Both the position numbers and the translations under genes were made by a program. A stretch of 64,000 bases of DNA from positions 35,911,201 through 35,975,200 of the forward strand of contig OX940861.1 in NCBI GenBank assembly GCA_954871525.1, in the 5' to 3' direction. This document shows positions 21,400-31,973 of this stretch, piece after piece. Source of the stretch: Parietaria judaica (lineage: Eukaryota > Streptophyta > Magnoliopsida > Rosales > Urticaceae). Within the stretch, counting starts at the first letter, position 1, and the number at the start of each line of letters is the position of its first letter. The notes beneath the pieces are model-generated. The model did not search any database and was not told the origin of the DNA. It saw only the letters and a program-made list of their open reading frames with translations.

Positions 21400-22255
21400 T
21401 GTTGATGTACAAATTCGTCATTATTTAATATGACATAAAGTACTAAAGTTGTGAATTAATTAAATCCACAAACAAAGATTGAAGGCTTTAAAAGGAATAA
21501 ATCGATATCTACAAAAGCCCAATTGAGAAGCCCACTAAAGCTCTCAATCAGACAAGGCCTAATGGATACAAAGCCACTCGGCCCAAAGGGCCCAAAGGCC
21601 CAATATCTATCCGTCATCAACCCAGAAAGACGAGGGTATAATCGTCATACTATCTACCCGGCATCTCACTTCAAATCCAAGCGGAAGACCAGGAGTACGA
21701 AGTCAAGTCTTCAACGGGCATAATTCAAATACGGCGAAGAGAACGCAGTCGTGGGACACGTGTAGCAAGACAAGCCATTCAACCCGTTCAGCTCGGAGAG
21801 ACGACCCCACGATTCCTGGAAGTCCAACGGGAAGGATTGAAGTCTATAAATATCAAGCTCAAGCCCAGATCAAGGGAGATACGTACGCACGATCCTGAGA
21901 GAATACATCGAAAGCTCCTATTCAGCATTCTTGCTCACTTAGAAATTTTGTTGTATTCTTTGTCCCCGTTTTCATCCTTTTCTTTTATTCTAGACGTAAT
22001 TTGCTGCCTGTAGCTATCCGTCTATGTTATTTGTGGCAATAAACTAACAGAGGACGTAGTCAACTACCGCCTTGGGACGAACCTCTATAAAAAACCTCTC
22101 GTCTCGTTTACATCGCTTATATCTATATACATATATCAAGAGTGTATCGAGGGCTCGCAACGTGAGATATCGAATTCCACCAAGTTATTAATCTCAAGAA
22201 CATCATACACTCACAAGTCACACTTGACTGTTTGAAGTGGGAAACCACGTCAACA
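21400..22255 (+). repeat. Tat-1 3' LTR
   Basis: 856 bp, matching the 5' LTR except for one visible substitution (A at 21924 in place of G). A purine-rich tract (TAGTAGGGGGCTGAC) directly precedes it and serves as the plus-strand primer. The target duplication AAGGT follows. Confidence 0.95.
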
Positions 22256-22263
22256 AAGGTACG

Positions 22264-22884
22264 CTAGTCTTTTTCCGCGCTTTCAAAGAGTGCAACCACT
22301 AGCTCTTGACGATAGCGGAGCATATTTTTGGAGATTATGTCGTCCATGAAGTCGCCACGTATGACATGTTCCACATATTTTAGGGCAAAAATTCCACTAT
22401 CGCCGCTGCAAAAATTTTTAAATTAAATGAACAATAATATAATTTAAAATTGTCCAACCATAAATTCTTCTAATTGCAAGTGTACCTTGTAACCGCTAGA
22501 GGAATCTCGACATATTCCCAAAGAAATGGTAGATTTTGTGCGAATCGTTCGTGCAAAAAAGAGAACCCGACTTGTCGGATGATCATCCAAATGCCTTCGC
22601 TAAGGGATCTCATTTCTTTGGCTATCTTGTCACGGCCAATGATGCAATGATTACAATCATATACCTTAATCGTCCACGCATCTAGGTCAACTGATACGGC
22701 TATCCAATGTAGACTCTCGAAATTCAAAACACTGACTTTGCCAGGAAAATCCCACAAATTCATTAGTTGATCTTCGTCGCCCAACACACCGTATTCCATT
22801 GGTTTGAAGTCAAGCTCTGAATTCTTCCCTCGCTGGTTCCTCACGGCGTTTATCAAGCCTGTACTCCATTGAACCTATACCTCT
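22264..22884 (-). pseudogene. Ulp1-like cysteine protease (C48), transposon-associated
   Basis: A fragment of a Ulp1-type protease (family C48, de-SUMOylating in its cellular form), often carried by plant MULEs. The last two exons are visible: one reaching 22486 (open from about 22880; first in-frame ATG 22856) and 22405-22264, separated by an 80-bp GT-AG intron (22485-22406). The catalytic His is in LHWIAVSVD and the Asp in VYDCN. Where the family has GDCG, this copy reads GDSG at the start of the last exon, so the nucleophile is Ser. The stop is at 22264-22266. Tat-1 inserted only 8 bp beyond it. The gene converges on the MULE transposase tail at 7919-8152, so both probably belong to one Ulp1-bearing MULE split by Tat-1. 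The upstream part was not recognised. Confidence 0.7.
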
Positions 22885-22889
22885 AAAAC

Positions 22890-23643
22890 ATCCCTAATAT
22901 TAATTTCAAGTAAGAAAGAAGCTTCTCTTTTATAATTAAGTACCCAATTCTTATATACGTCCCCTCTTTCCATTAATAACCCTCCAACCAAATCGTTTTC
23001 TACTTCATTGTGATCGTTTCCCCACCATTTAATGGGTGTTTGCTTTGTTGGATACAGAGAGAGATTCCATCTCTTTCTCTCTCCAATTAATTGGGGACTT
23101 TTTCTCTTCTTGCATAATACAATACATACAGTTCATCATATAGTAACTTGGATTTAATAATGTTATAATATTCTGAATTACTATACGGAAAGTTTTGAAT
23201 ACTCATTTCTTAAATTTAAACTAAAATTTCAATATCTATTTCTACGTTTAAGTTTTGTAATATCTTAGTGACAGAAGTTTGGAGCTCTATTTATTCAGTA
23301 TATAACTATTTTTTTTTCTTTCTAAATTAATATATTCCTATAAGACAATAATACTTTGATAAATACTCTTGGATACTCGTAATAAATTTGTTTGATGTAA
23401 TCATCACTTTTATAAAGTGACTATATCACAATTCTAATTACTTTTTTTCTTCTTCATATGTAGTATATATACTATAATAAACATCTTGACTCCATGCAGC
23501 TCATTATTTAAGCTATCGTTAATTTTAACTAAATAATATTTTTGATACGATACTGTTTATGAATACATGGACAAATAGATCATATGCAATGTAAAAATAA
23601 AAATACATTTTCATAAGCTCCACAAGGAAAAAGTAAAGAAAAA

Positions 23644-23692
<49 letters not shown>

Positions 23693-24340
23693 ACTTTGTA
23701 TTATTATCGATTTTATTTAGCTCTTGGTATATAAGGCTATCAATTTAACCAAAAAATGAATTCTAAATTCAAATTCCAGAAAACAGCGTTAGAAAATATG
23801 TTTAGTTATGTTACATAGAAAACGAATTTAGAATCATGTTTATTGACTTTGAAATTACATAAAAAAAAAAAAGCAAATAAAAGTTGTTTTATTTTTATTT
23901 TATTTCACCTTACTTATTTATTTTTCTCTCTGACATAATTATTTTAATATATATTTTATTTTTTTATTTTATCTAAAATTTTAAAACTCTATAATTTTTT
24001 CTACAAACTTTGGATGAACTTATAATATATACCGTTAGAAAGCTTACGCCAAGAAGAATCCAATAATAAGTGAAAATCAATAGTTTTTATGTATGTTTTA
24101 AAAATATTATTTTGTTATTTTCTAATCCATTTAAACGAAAAACATAATCAAACAATATTTAAAATATTTTAAAAATATAATTTTAAATTTATTTTTCAAT
24201 TCAAAAATAAAAAACATAATCAAACAGCTTAAATAAAATGTAAAAAAATAAAGGTGATAGCGTCATACTGTCATATACTCGTTTATAAAATATTGAGATA
24301 CCAAAGATAAAAATAAAGTAAATATTGTTTAGGAGCATTT
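22890..24340. other. AT-rich intergenic DNA
   Basis: No gene seen. A TA microsatellite lies at 23647-23688. The stretch 23745-23850 resembles 3235-3330 (shared AAACGAATTTAGAATC and TGTTTGGTTAT-like motifs), and its right part holds two inverted copies of ATAATCAAACA, suggesting a decayed MITE of about 0.5 kb at roughly 23740-24235. Confidence 0.5.
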
Positions 24341-24379
24341 ATCCATAATATTATATATATATATATAAGAAAAATATAA

Positions 24380-24790
24380 TGGAAAAATTAACGATGACGT
24401 GGACCACTTTAGGTGGTCTCTTGGCTCTTTTGAAGAGTGATTCATCAAAAGAAAACGCTTTGTACATCCGTAGTGGGTCCCACAAAAGAGAGAGAGAGAG
24501 ACAATTATGAATCGAAAAGGCGTGATTGGCGAGCGTGAGAAGTCGTCGCCTCTTGACGGGAATCACCTACGTGGCCACTGACGTGGCATCCGAGAGATGA
24601 AGGACAGTGCTCGGGACACGTGGCGGAACGGGAGGGATGAGAGAGAAAGCGACGTCTTTTTCTATGGTCCAATTTGCCCCCCAAAACCTGAGTTACGTTG
24701 GACAGTGTCGAGTGGGTCCCACCACCGTGCCATGCATTGCAAGTGCAACAGGGTCCAGCGAATCCCACAACTGTAAAAAGCGACTCTTTG
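24380..24790. promoter_or_regulatory. G-box/ABRE-rich, promoter-like patch
   Basis: A GC-richer island in AT-rich DNA. It has several ACGT cores: GACGTGGACC near 24396, TACGTGGCC near 24570, GACGTGGCAT near 24581 and GACACGTGGCGG near 24615, plus a GA microsatellite near 24490 and TTTGACTTTGACC (W-box cores) near 24788. Such clusters mark ABA or stress promoters or transposon ends. No gene follows on either strand within the next kilobase, so it may be an orphan promoter or a captured piece. Confidence 0.35.
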
Positions 24791-24849
24791 ACTTTGACCT
24801 TCTTTCTATTCTTTATGTCCTATTAAACTACCAACGAAAATATTAGTTA

Positions 24850-25312
24850 TTATAAAGTTCTATAGTTCGAATAAGATATTAGGAATTAAAAAATTTATTT
24901 TTCTTAGATTAAATTGGTTCACCCGACCTAGCACAAAAAAGGGTGAAAATCGAGTTTTTGATTCAGTTACCATATCAATTATAATAAATTATAATTTTTA
25001 ATTTTTAGGGTACTTAAAAGAGATAGTTGTATTATTGAGATTAAAACCTATAATATCATTTTTGAATTTTGTATTTAATATTTGCTATTTTAAGTTTTAA
25101 TTTCACGGTGACAATAATATTTATATAATTCTAAAATGTATATACACTCTTTTTAAAGCTAGTTTTAGAGCATATCAAAAGCTTCTTTGTAACGTAATTA
25201 GTTTCTATATCGATTTCGCTATTGATTTTTAAAATAAAATTGATTCTTGTTATATTTACTATTGAAATGACTACGGAGTTTCATTTGGACATACAACTAT
25301 AGTATATTTGTA
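24850..25312. other. AT-rich DNA, nothing recognised
   Basis: No open frame, RNA gene or repeat end could be supported here. Confidence 0.5.
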
Positions 25313-25320
25313 CCCTTGTT

Positions 25321-25486
25321 CATAGGCGGAACCACCCACAAGAGTGGTGTGGTTCCAGCCACCTCAATAGTTTTTAATTGATCACTTTTAGCACTATTTT
25401 TTTAAAAAATTACAAATAAACCCCTTCTGTTTGCACTAAAAATTTAAATCAGCTACCCCGAAGTCCAAATTCTAGTTCCGCTTATG
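25321..25486. mobile_element. hAT-type MITE, 166 bp
   Basis: Ends CATAGGCGGAAC and, inverted, CATAAGCGGAAC (11 of 12 match). Flanked by a perfect 8-bp duplication CCCTTGTT (25313-25320 and 25487-25494). The 8-bp duplication with short TIRs places it in the hAT superfamily. Non-coding. Confidence 0.85.
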
Positions 25487-25494
25487 CCCTTGTT

Positions 25495-27180
25495 GTTCAT
25501 TCATAACAAATCATTTTTAGTTTCTTGGAAGTTGTTAGCTCGATATCTCCACATGTCAATGTCTTCGTTTCGTACAGACTTTTCAATTTAGCATAAACCA
25601 TATCACTACAGAGGTCATAGAGTAATTGATGTCTTGGCTAATTTTGGTGTTCAAAGCCCGGGTCACCATTATTGGCCTATACATCTTTATTTCACCATTT
25701 CTTTTGAAGATGGCATTTGTATTAGAGAGCTTTTGATTGCATCAATTTTGTGCTCTACGTGTTTGTAACTCTCTACATTTTCATTCACATTATTATGAGT
25801 TTCATTTTTGACGTCGCGTTTTTTAGTGTCGTTCTCTTAGGGATTCAAGTTCACTCCGTGACATTTTGGACATCCATTTTTTTCGCTTAAAATACATTAA
25901 TATAACAATGTACGTCCCCACGCGGAGTGTGGTAAAAAAAATATATTATAACTTGCTAATACACATACAACGTACGATTTGGTACGGTAGTAAAATTTAT
26001 AGCGGAATATAGTTGCGATGTTAACTTCGATTACGGGGTCTTTCACACCTTATAACGAGGGTTCCATTAATACGTGTAATATTGTATTCTAATTTCTAAA
26101 TGAATGATCGCTGATTTATGTTTAAGATTATTTGAACCATGTTCGATGAATCTTTAAAGCTGATGGGTTAGCGAATATAATACAAGGTAGGAAAATTATG
26201 TACTAATTAAGTTGACTTATTCAACCCAGTAATCAAGTTAGTTCCAATAATTTGATTGTCAAAAAAATAATTTATACCCTAAATTAGGTACAATTAAATA
26301 CCCATTAGTTATTCCAAATAGAAATGGTCAACGTGTCTTACATTTGCATCGCAAAACCAAATTACATTATTTGTGGACCATGACACATACAGATGTATGT
26401 CAATTTTGTCAATGCATGATGAATAATTAAGCAAATAATCCCATAAGCATGTCCATGCGTGAAATTAAATATTGTTGAATAAGTGGGAAATCGTTACGGT
26501 GTATTGATAATGTTATTTATAATTTTTGAATTTAAAGTTGAAGTCAATTAGTTTGGTAGAAATAAATATAAAAAAAAAAAAGATACTAGATTAATAATAC
26601 GAAGGCATTTTAATTTAAGTCATTACAATAATTTATTCTGTTACAAATTATGTTCAATTTACGAAGGGGAGTAGAACCTAGGTTAGTGATTAGCACGATA
26701 TAAGTGATTTAAAAATTGCATTAGTTACATATGAGGATGAGATAATTCGAAAGTTAAGATATAGGAATATATTTTTATAGACAATAATAAAACGATAGGT
26801 TTATATTTTTAGGTCGTTGACCTTGCGCAAGGATAATTTATAAAAAAAAAAAAAAAAAAAAAAGAGTACTTATATAGTTATATTATCATGATCGGTGGGC
26901 CAGCCCAACCTATGAGCGAGTTGGGCGGTCGCCCAAGGCCCCGGTTTAAAGTAAGGTCACTTTTGGAGTAGTCTATTAATACGTATATATAATTAAACTA
27001 TTGATCGCAAAACGTTACTAGTGTAGTAGCAAATTGTCAAATCTTAAAGACTTGAAGTCTAAGTAATTTTTTATTTATTTATTGTTTTATAATAAACCAT
27101 TGCAAGCTCCTACAATAACGTACTGGAACAAATCCGAATTCGTATCTATTAGTTAGTGTTATGTGCAATTTTAGAGATAT
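25495..27180. other. AT-rich DNA with scattered repeat scraps
   Basis: No gene recognised. A GC-rich stretch at 26892-26955 (GGTGGGCCAGCCCAACC, then GGCGGTCGCCCAAGGCCCC) looks like the terminal region of a hAT-like element similar in style to 8478-8540, but no partner end was found. A poly-A tract lies near 26842-26862. Confidence 0.45.
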
Positions 27181-27350
27181 GTAAAATTTAGGCCCCATTG
27201 GCGAAAGTCAAAGCCCACAAGCAAAGTCAAGGCTCATTTAGCCCAATCTCAAGCCCATCTGGCGAAGCCCGAAGGATCGGGCCCGAAGGCGAAGCCCGAA
27301 TGCCAAAGGGACATCCCTGAGAGCTGGTCGGTGCGACCAGTTAAGCGATG

Positions 27351-27514
27351 ACATCCCTCAAGACCACCGGCGACAAGGCGTTATGATCTCGACATCCCTC
27401 CAGACCACCGGCGACAAGGCGTTATGATCTCGACATCCCTCAAGACCACTGGCGACAAGGCGTTATGATCTCGACATCCCTCATGACCACCGACGACGAT
27501 ATATCAGGAAGCTA
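27351..27514 (+). repeat. 41-bp tandem repeat
   Basis: Units beginning ACATCCCTCAAGACCACCGG start at 27351, 27392, 27433 and 27474 (the last partial); a further ACATCCCT lies at 27311. It sits just upstream of the TATA box of unit C. Confidence 0.9.
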
Positions 27515-28112
27515 CGACAACCCTAGGTGCGTTCGACAACCTTTCCCTCGTCTTATGGTCACTATTCATCTCCTTGATTCAGGGAGAAATGGTCACAACC
27601 TTTTCCTATATATAGGAGGCTTTTCCTCCTCATTTTGGAGACTTTTTCCACACTTGGAATTCTCTCTCTAAAAAGAGAGCTTCTATCTCTAGAATTCTCC
27701 TTCTTCCTGCGAGTAGGGTTTCGACACTCTGCTCCTCAGAGTCTCGTCTATCTTGGCTCGTCAGGAACAAGGACGATACTCAACCCATGTCGATATTCGA
27801 CCCTTGACGATCGTCGTGCCTTACCGACCTTCGATCCATGTCGACGCCTGATCTTTGTCAAAGTTAGGGCTCTTGGTTGCTAAGGGTCTTTGACATCGAT
27901 GTCTGACCTCAGAAGTTGCCATTGTGGCGACTTGGTCCACCACCTAGACATGCCACCCCAGGCATGTCGCCTCGACGCCTCCTATAGCCTTGGCACCTAG
28001 TTGGTTCAACTAGCTTCACCATCTAGCTACGTCGACAGAGACCCCCGTCTCCGCAATCAGCTACCGGCTTGCCCAGACAAGCTTAACTACGTACGCCCTA
28101 ACCTTCCACTTT

Positions 28113-28168
28113 GAACTACGTGATGACCTGATCCCTTTAAAGGGTACGTAGGCAGCCTTTCAAAAGGT
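28113..28168 (+). other. Two-hairpin RNA element, unit C copy
   Basis: GAACTACGTGATGACCTGAT, then hairpin 1 CCCT-TTAA-AGGG (28133-28144), TACGTAGGCA, then hairpin 2 CCTT-TCAA-AAGG (28156-28167). CTACGT and ACGTAG pair perfectly around hairpin 1. The stem bases differ from the Tat copies, but pairing is kept. Confidence 0.65.
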
Positions 28169-28693
28169 TCGGCATCAAATATTTTTACCCTTTATCTTTT
28201 CCCCGTCTTCAAGCATATTCAATGACAAGCGTCATAGAGGCTTCGGAGGCTCAATCCACCGATTCTCCTAGACATGTTCTACATGTGCAGGTTACAGGAA
28301 CATCTTGCCATCAAGGCCGACGCCGCCAAGGCCGACGACCTCGAGCCTAGGGCTTTCCATGGATCCAACGCTATGGTGACTTCCCTACTCTGAGGTTCGT
28401 CGGAGACGACTACTTCAAGTCAACGTTGATCAAGACAGCTCATGCCTCGCTTGAAGCGACTATCCGCCTTCAGCTAAGTCAATCTGCATTGACTCACCAT
28501 TCAATTATCCAAGTGTTCACCAGGTCCCGCTCGGGGCCCGAACCTTGGATCCGACTCTAAGTTAAAGCCATTTTTACGCATTAACAGTTAGTTTTCATTA
28601 ATCATGATCACATATTCGGAAAAATAATCACATACAAATAACCGATCACAATATTCGGAATTCATATCTAATAAACGACGATCACAAATGCAT

Positions 28694-28950
28694 ACCTTCT
28701 CAAAATCGGTGAGTGAGGATGTGGTGGTTCGCCACCATCGCCTCCATCAGATCCTCGGTGGCGTCGGCAAATTATGCAACGCGCACGTCGAGCGGCGGAG
28801 GCACGAGCGGCGGCGATGTCAGAAGAAGGGGTGTGAGCGGCGGCAGCCGAGGCGCGATCGGATACCCTAGGTTGAGGCCTCGACGAAGGCGGGATCCTCA
28901 GGCGGCGGATGTGACTCGGCTTGGTGGAGCTCGACTACTTGTGATTATAA
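28694..28950. other. GC-rich island, possible captured exon
   Basis: A short GC-rich segment rich in CGGCGG and GAGGCG. On the minus strand its left edge reads GAGAAG then GTATGC, a splice-donor-like junction, so it may be an exon or 5' leader of a host gene on that strand. The visible frames are interrupted or short and no product is recognised. Confidence 0.3.
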
Positions 28951-29534
28951 AGTACTTATATTTTTTTACGGCATAAGCACTCATGTTGTATGATAGATGT
29001 ATACTTGAGCGTTAATATGAATCAGGGCAGCCACGTGTCACCTTATTTCTCATACATGTATGCTATGTCTAACATTCGAAAATAAAATAAGTAAGCGAGA
29101 CTATATTAATTTTAACAAAAACAAAAAAATAAACCTCAAATGCAAAAAACAAAAACAAAAAATCTAAACCATCTATACGTAGCTAATGTTTGGAGCTTCG
29201 GTTCTCTTATAGGTAATTTTTCCCAAATCAATTTCGGTCCAAAAACGCCCCCCGGAAGCCCATGTCTAAAAAACAAAAAGCCCAAAAAGCAGGAAAACAA
29301 TTTTCATTATTAGAATAAAGGTTGAACAACGAAACGCGCCGTCCGCGCGCCGTGGCGGGATCCCGGATCGCCCTAACGCGCCCTAAATAGCTTCGACGCG
29401 CCCTGACAACTAAAAGGGTTATTATTATTTATCCCGAGGCCCCTGGCCCGTCCTATAAATAGGAGCTTGATTTCATTCAAACGGTAACTCCGATTCAAAC
29501 GCTCTATATAGCGATAAACACCGTTTTTTCTCTT

Positions 29535-29536
<2 letters not shown>

Positions 29537-29612
<76 letters not shown>
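29537..29612. repeat. TA microsatellite in unit D
   Basis: About 33 TA units with one interruption (GTATATAT). The homologous place in unit E has only a short run near 59650, so the expansion is specific to this copy. Confidence 0.95.
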
Positions 29613-30176
29613 TCCGGTAGGAATACTTGACTAAGGTCGGAACGGAGGCGTTAGCAAGAGCGGAAACGCCTGATCGCCGATCTGCCTTACGGAGGCTCCG
29701 GTTCTCAGCGGTCGCCGACCTATATCCCGAGTCCTAGGACTTTGCGGTAACGGGTCGGAGGACCCGGTCCCGGGCCGACGGTTAGCGGAGGGTCCGATCA
29801 GGGTCCGATCGTTGACCTGCCCTTCGGAGGTTCTGGTTCTCCGTGGTCACTGACCTATATCCCGAGTCCTAGAACTTTGTGGTAACGGGTCGGAAGACCC
29901 GGTTCCGGTCTGACGGTAAATGGAGGATCCGATCTACCAGAGGAGCTAGCCAGAGCAGAAGTGCAAGAGGAATCCCCGACTCACCGGAGGAATCAACGAC
30001 TCTCTAGAGAAAGGTCCGAACGCCGTCCGACTCTCGTCTCCGCCGTCGCCCCTCTAGCTCACCGGAGGAATCGCTGACTCCCTAGAGAGAAGGCACCGGA
30101 AGAATGCACGACTCCCCACAATCTGCTTCAGGCTCGCCCAGGCTACCCCTAGAACGGCTCCATCAACGTCTACTTT

Positions 30177-30248
30177 GAACTACGAGATGACCTGATCCCA
30201 CTTGGCTACAAGTGGTTACGTAGGCAGCCTCACCACACTCAACGAGGC
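30177..30248 (+). other. Two-hairpin RNA element, unit D copy
   Basis: GAACTACGAGATGACCTGAT, hairpin 1 CCACTTG-GCTA-CAAGTGG (30198-30215), TACGTAGGCA, hairpin 2 GCCTC and GAGGC (30227-30231 with 30244-30248). The outer CTACGA/ACGTAG stem has one mismatch. Confidence 0.65.
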
Positions 30249-31169
30249 ACGACATCACATCAACATCACCCCATTCTCACAGTCATCGACTGCTCCAGCT
30301 ACAATCGTCGACCTGCCCTACGGAGGTTCCGGTTCTCTCCGGTCGCTGACCTATATCCCGAGTCTTAGGACTCTGCGGTAACGGGTCAGAGGACCCGGTT
30401 CCGGGCCAAAGGTAAGCGGAGGGTCCGATCCGCCAGATCCTTCAAGAACAGTGAGTCAAGCATCTAGCCCAGAAAAGTCAACAAACGGCGATTGGACTGC
30501 TACAGTGTTGATCCATTTTTCGACATCAACCGGTTCCATGTGACTTACGCTCATATGGATACTCGAGTTCAAATTTGTAGCATACTAATGCAAATATGTT
30601 GTTCAACTATATACTGTTAAAAACAATAGTAGAAAACTGAGACCACTGTTATGAGTAGATCGATCTCAAAGAAAATCAAGACTTTGTTGTTTAGCAGTTA
30701 AGCCTCATCGAGTTAGGCTTTTGATTGCAGTACCTAGCTATATCAGTGAACTTGTTGACCTAGATTTATTCTATACAAAATAACTTTTAAATTCGGAAAT
30801 TAAGTAAAATACATATAGTTGAAAAATGAAATTAATGTCAACTATATGTATAAATAAACTAGGGTAATTAGCGGCTAATGTACTCAATGCTTGATTTCTT
30901 TCGGATTATGTACTCAATGTTTAGATTCGATGGCTAATGTACCTAATGTTTATTCTGTTAGATTTTTGCCCATATTTCCGTCCATGGCTGTCAAGTTTGC
31001 CACGTCAGCCTCACATAATGCCACATGTCATTTCCATGTCATTTTTGCCGAAAAATAAATGATAAATGTAAATTTTAATCAATGATTGTGATTAAATCAG
31101 TTTTTTAATTAATGGCTGAAATTAAACACAAAATAATCAACAACAAAAATTTCCCAGATGTGTCGAAAG

Positions 31170-31365
31170 CTTGTTTCGAGGGCTCAAGGCACAACAGAAC
31201 AAATCTAGCTCTATATACACACAGAGACACGAACAACTCGAAATCAACCGATCCCGGATTCGTCAATCGCAGATTCGGACAGCGATCGCGAAACCCTAAT
31301 CTCAGCTTACAGAAGGAAGAAGAAGATGAGCGAGAAGTGGGTGATAAGCAACAGTGAAGGCAGTG
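31170..31365 (+). pseudogene. Captured 5' leader and start codon of an unknown host gene
   Basis: Between the left TIR and the LRR piece lies leader-like sequence: CTCTATATACACACAGAGAC, then GAAACCCTAATCTCAGC, then a GA-rich stretch and AAGATGAGCGAGAAGTGGGT. A 'CTATATA' core with an AAACCCTAA-type leader and a Met start (MSEKWVISN) looks like the front of a plant gene. The product is not recognisable from nine codons. Confidence 0.4.
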
Positions 31366-31487
31366 CAAGTTTTTTCATAAACATTTTACTTATCCTAATT
31401 ACAATTTGTTGTTATGGTACATGTAGGACTTCATTGAGAAGCAAACCGAAGGATCTCAGCAATATAAATTTCATTAGAAAGCTTCCC

Positions 31488-31973
31488 GATCGACAGGAAC
31501 GGCTGGACCGCACTGGAGAGGCGGTTTTGGCAGAGTATCAGGTTCTGGAGCTCCGGTAGCGTTCCGATCGGGCGAGGGGCGGGTCCGGTGAACTGGTTGT
31601 AGCTCAGGTCCAGCGTCCGGAGCGTACGGACGTGGCCGAGAGTGGACGGAATCGTGCCGGAGATGAAGTTCCGGCTGATGGCGAGGAACCGGAGGTTGGA
31701 GATCTCGAAGAGCGTGGGCGGGAGCTTTCCGTAGATGCGGCCGGGGACGACGGAGAGCTCGGCGAGCGCCGAGAGCTTCCCCACCGCGGGGTCGATGCGG
31801 CCGGTGAGCCCCAGCGAGCTGGCGCGTGGGTCGCCGAGGTTGAGGGAGACGACCTTGTCGCCGTCGCAGAAGACACCGGAGAAGCCGCACGGGTCGGCGG
31901 TGAAGTCCCACGTCGCGAAGAAGTTGGAGCCCGGAGGGTCGTGCAGCGCCTTCCGGATAGACTGCAGCGCCAA
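31488..31973 (-). pseudogene. Captured LRR-protein gene fragment
   Basis: A GC-rich open stretch of about 160 codons, inside a longer frame (32093-31431) whose ends are TIR-derived. It encodes the N-terminal cap of a plant LRR protein (LQSIRKALHD, then WDFTADPCGFSGVFCDGDKV) and several 24-residue repeats (LSALAELSVVPGRIYGKLP, LRFLAISRNFISGTIPSTL, LRTLDLSYNQFTG, LQNLILCQNRLSS). It resembles small extracellular LRR proteins. The signal peptide, remaining repeats and any kinase are missing, so it cannot be a full receptor. The piece is antisense to the adjacent captured leader. It still reads open, which suggests recent capture or constraint. Confidence 0.75.

Larger units (their letters stand above)
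10435..22255 (+). mobile_element. Tat-1: complete Ty3/gypsy Tat-lineage retrotransposon
   Basis: An 11,821-bp element with two 856-bp LTRs starting TGTTGATG and ending GTCAACA, flanked by a perfect 5-bp target duplication AAGGT (10430-10434 and 22256-22260). The internal order is primer site, gag-protease, pol, a structured non-coding element, 38-bp repeats, an antisense spliced gene, and a polypurine tract next to the 3' LTR. The lineage follows from the second (archaeal-type) RNase H in pol, the CHHC knuckle in Gag and the antisense extra gene, features known for plant Tat elements. By eye the LTRs differ at one base (10959 against 21924). Gag and pol are uninterrupted apart from the conserved UAG between them. 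It looks recently active. Confidence 0.95.
27190..28580 (+). mobile_element. Non-autonomous LTR-retrotransposon-like unit C
   Basis: A GC-richer unit without coding capacity. It holds a 41-bp tandem array, a TATA box (TATATATA at 27607-27614 within CCTATATATAGG) and a leader of about 500 bp. The two-hairpin element found after pol in the Tat copies follows. The ends and any target duplication were not found, so the limits are approximate. The TATA box and shared RNA element suggest a LARD- or LTR-type derivative of a Tat-like family. Confidence 0.5.
29205..30530 (+). mobile_element. LTR-like unit D (solo-LTR type), 1.33 kb
   Basis: The same family as unit E at 59258-60587. It has a TATA box (TATAAAT at 29454-29460) and a transcribed-like leader (TTCATTCAAACGGTAACTCC). 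A long TA run follows, then segments of about 125 bp (GACCTATATCCCGAGTC...) seen near 29677, 29813 and 30309. The two-hairpin element precedes an end reading TTCGACATCAAC, like Tat LTR ends. CGGTTC on both sides (29199-29204 and 30531-30536) is a plausible 5-6 bp target duplication. No internal genes, so it is probably a solo LTR of a Tat-like family. Confidence 0.6.

Noticed and set aside
23740..24235. Decayed MITE with ATAATCAAACA ends
   Set aside because: Similarity to 3235-3330 and inverted words are suggestive, but ends and duplication could not be fixed; mentioned only within the intergenic entry.
31604..31876. Ser/Thr/Arg-rich frames overlapping the LRR fragment on both strands
   Set aside because: GC-rich shadow frames; only the 32093-31431 frame shows LRR motifs.
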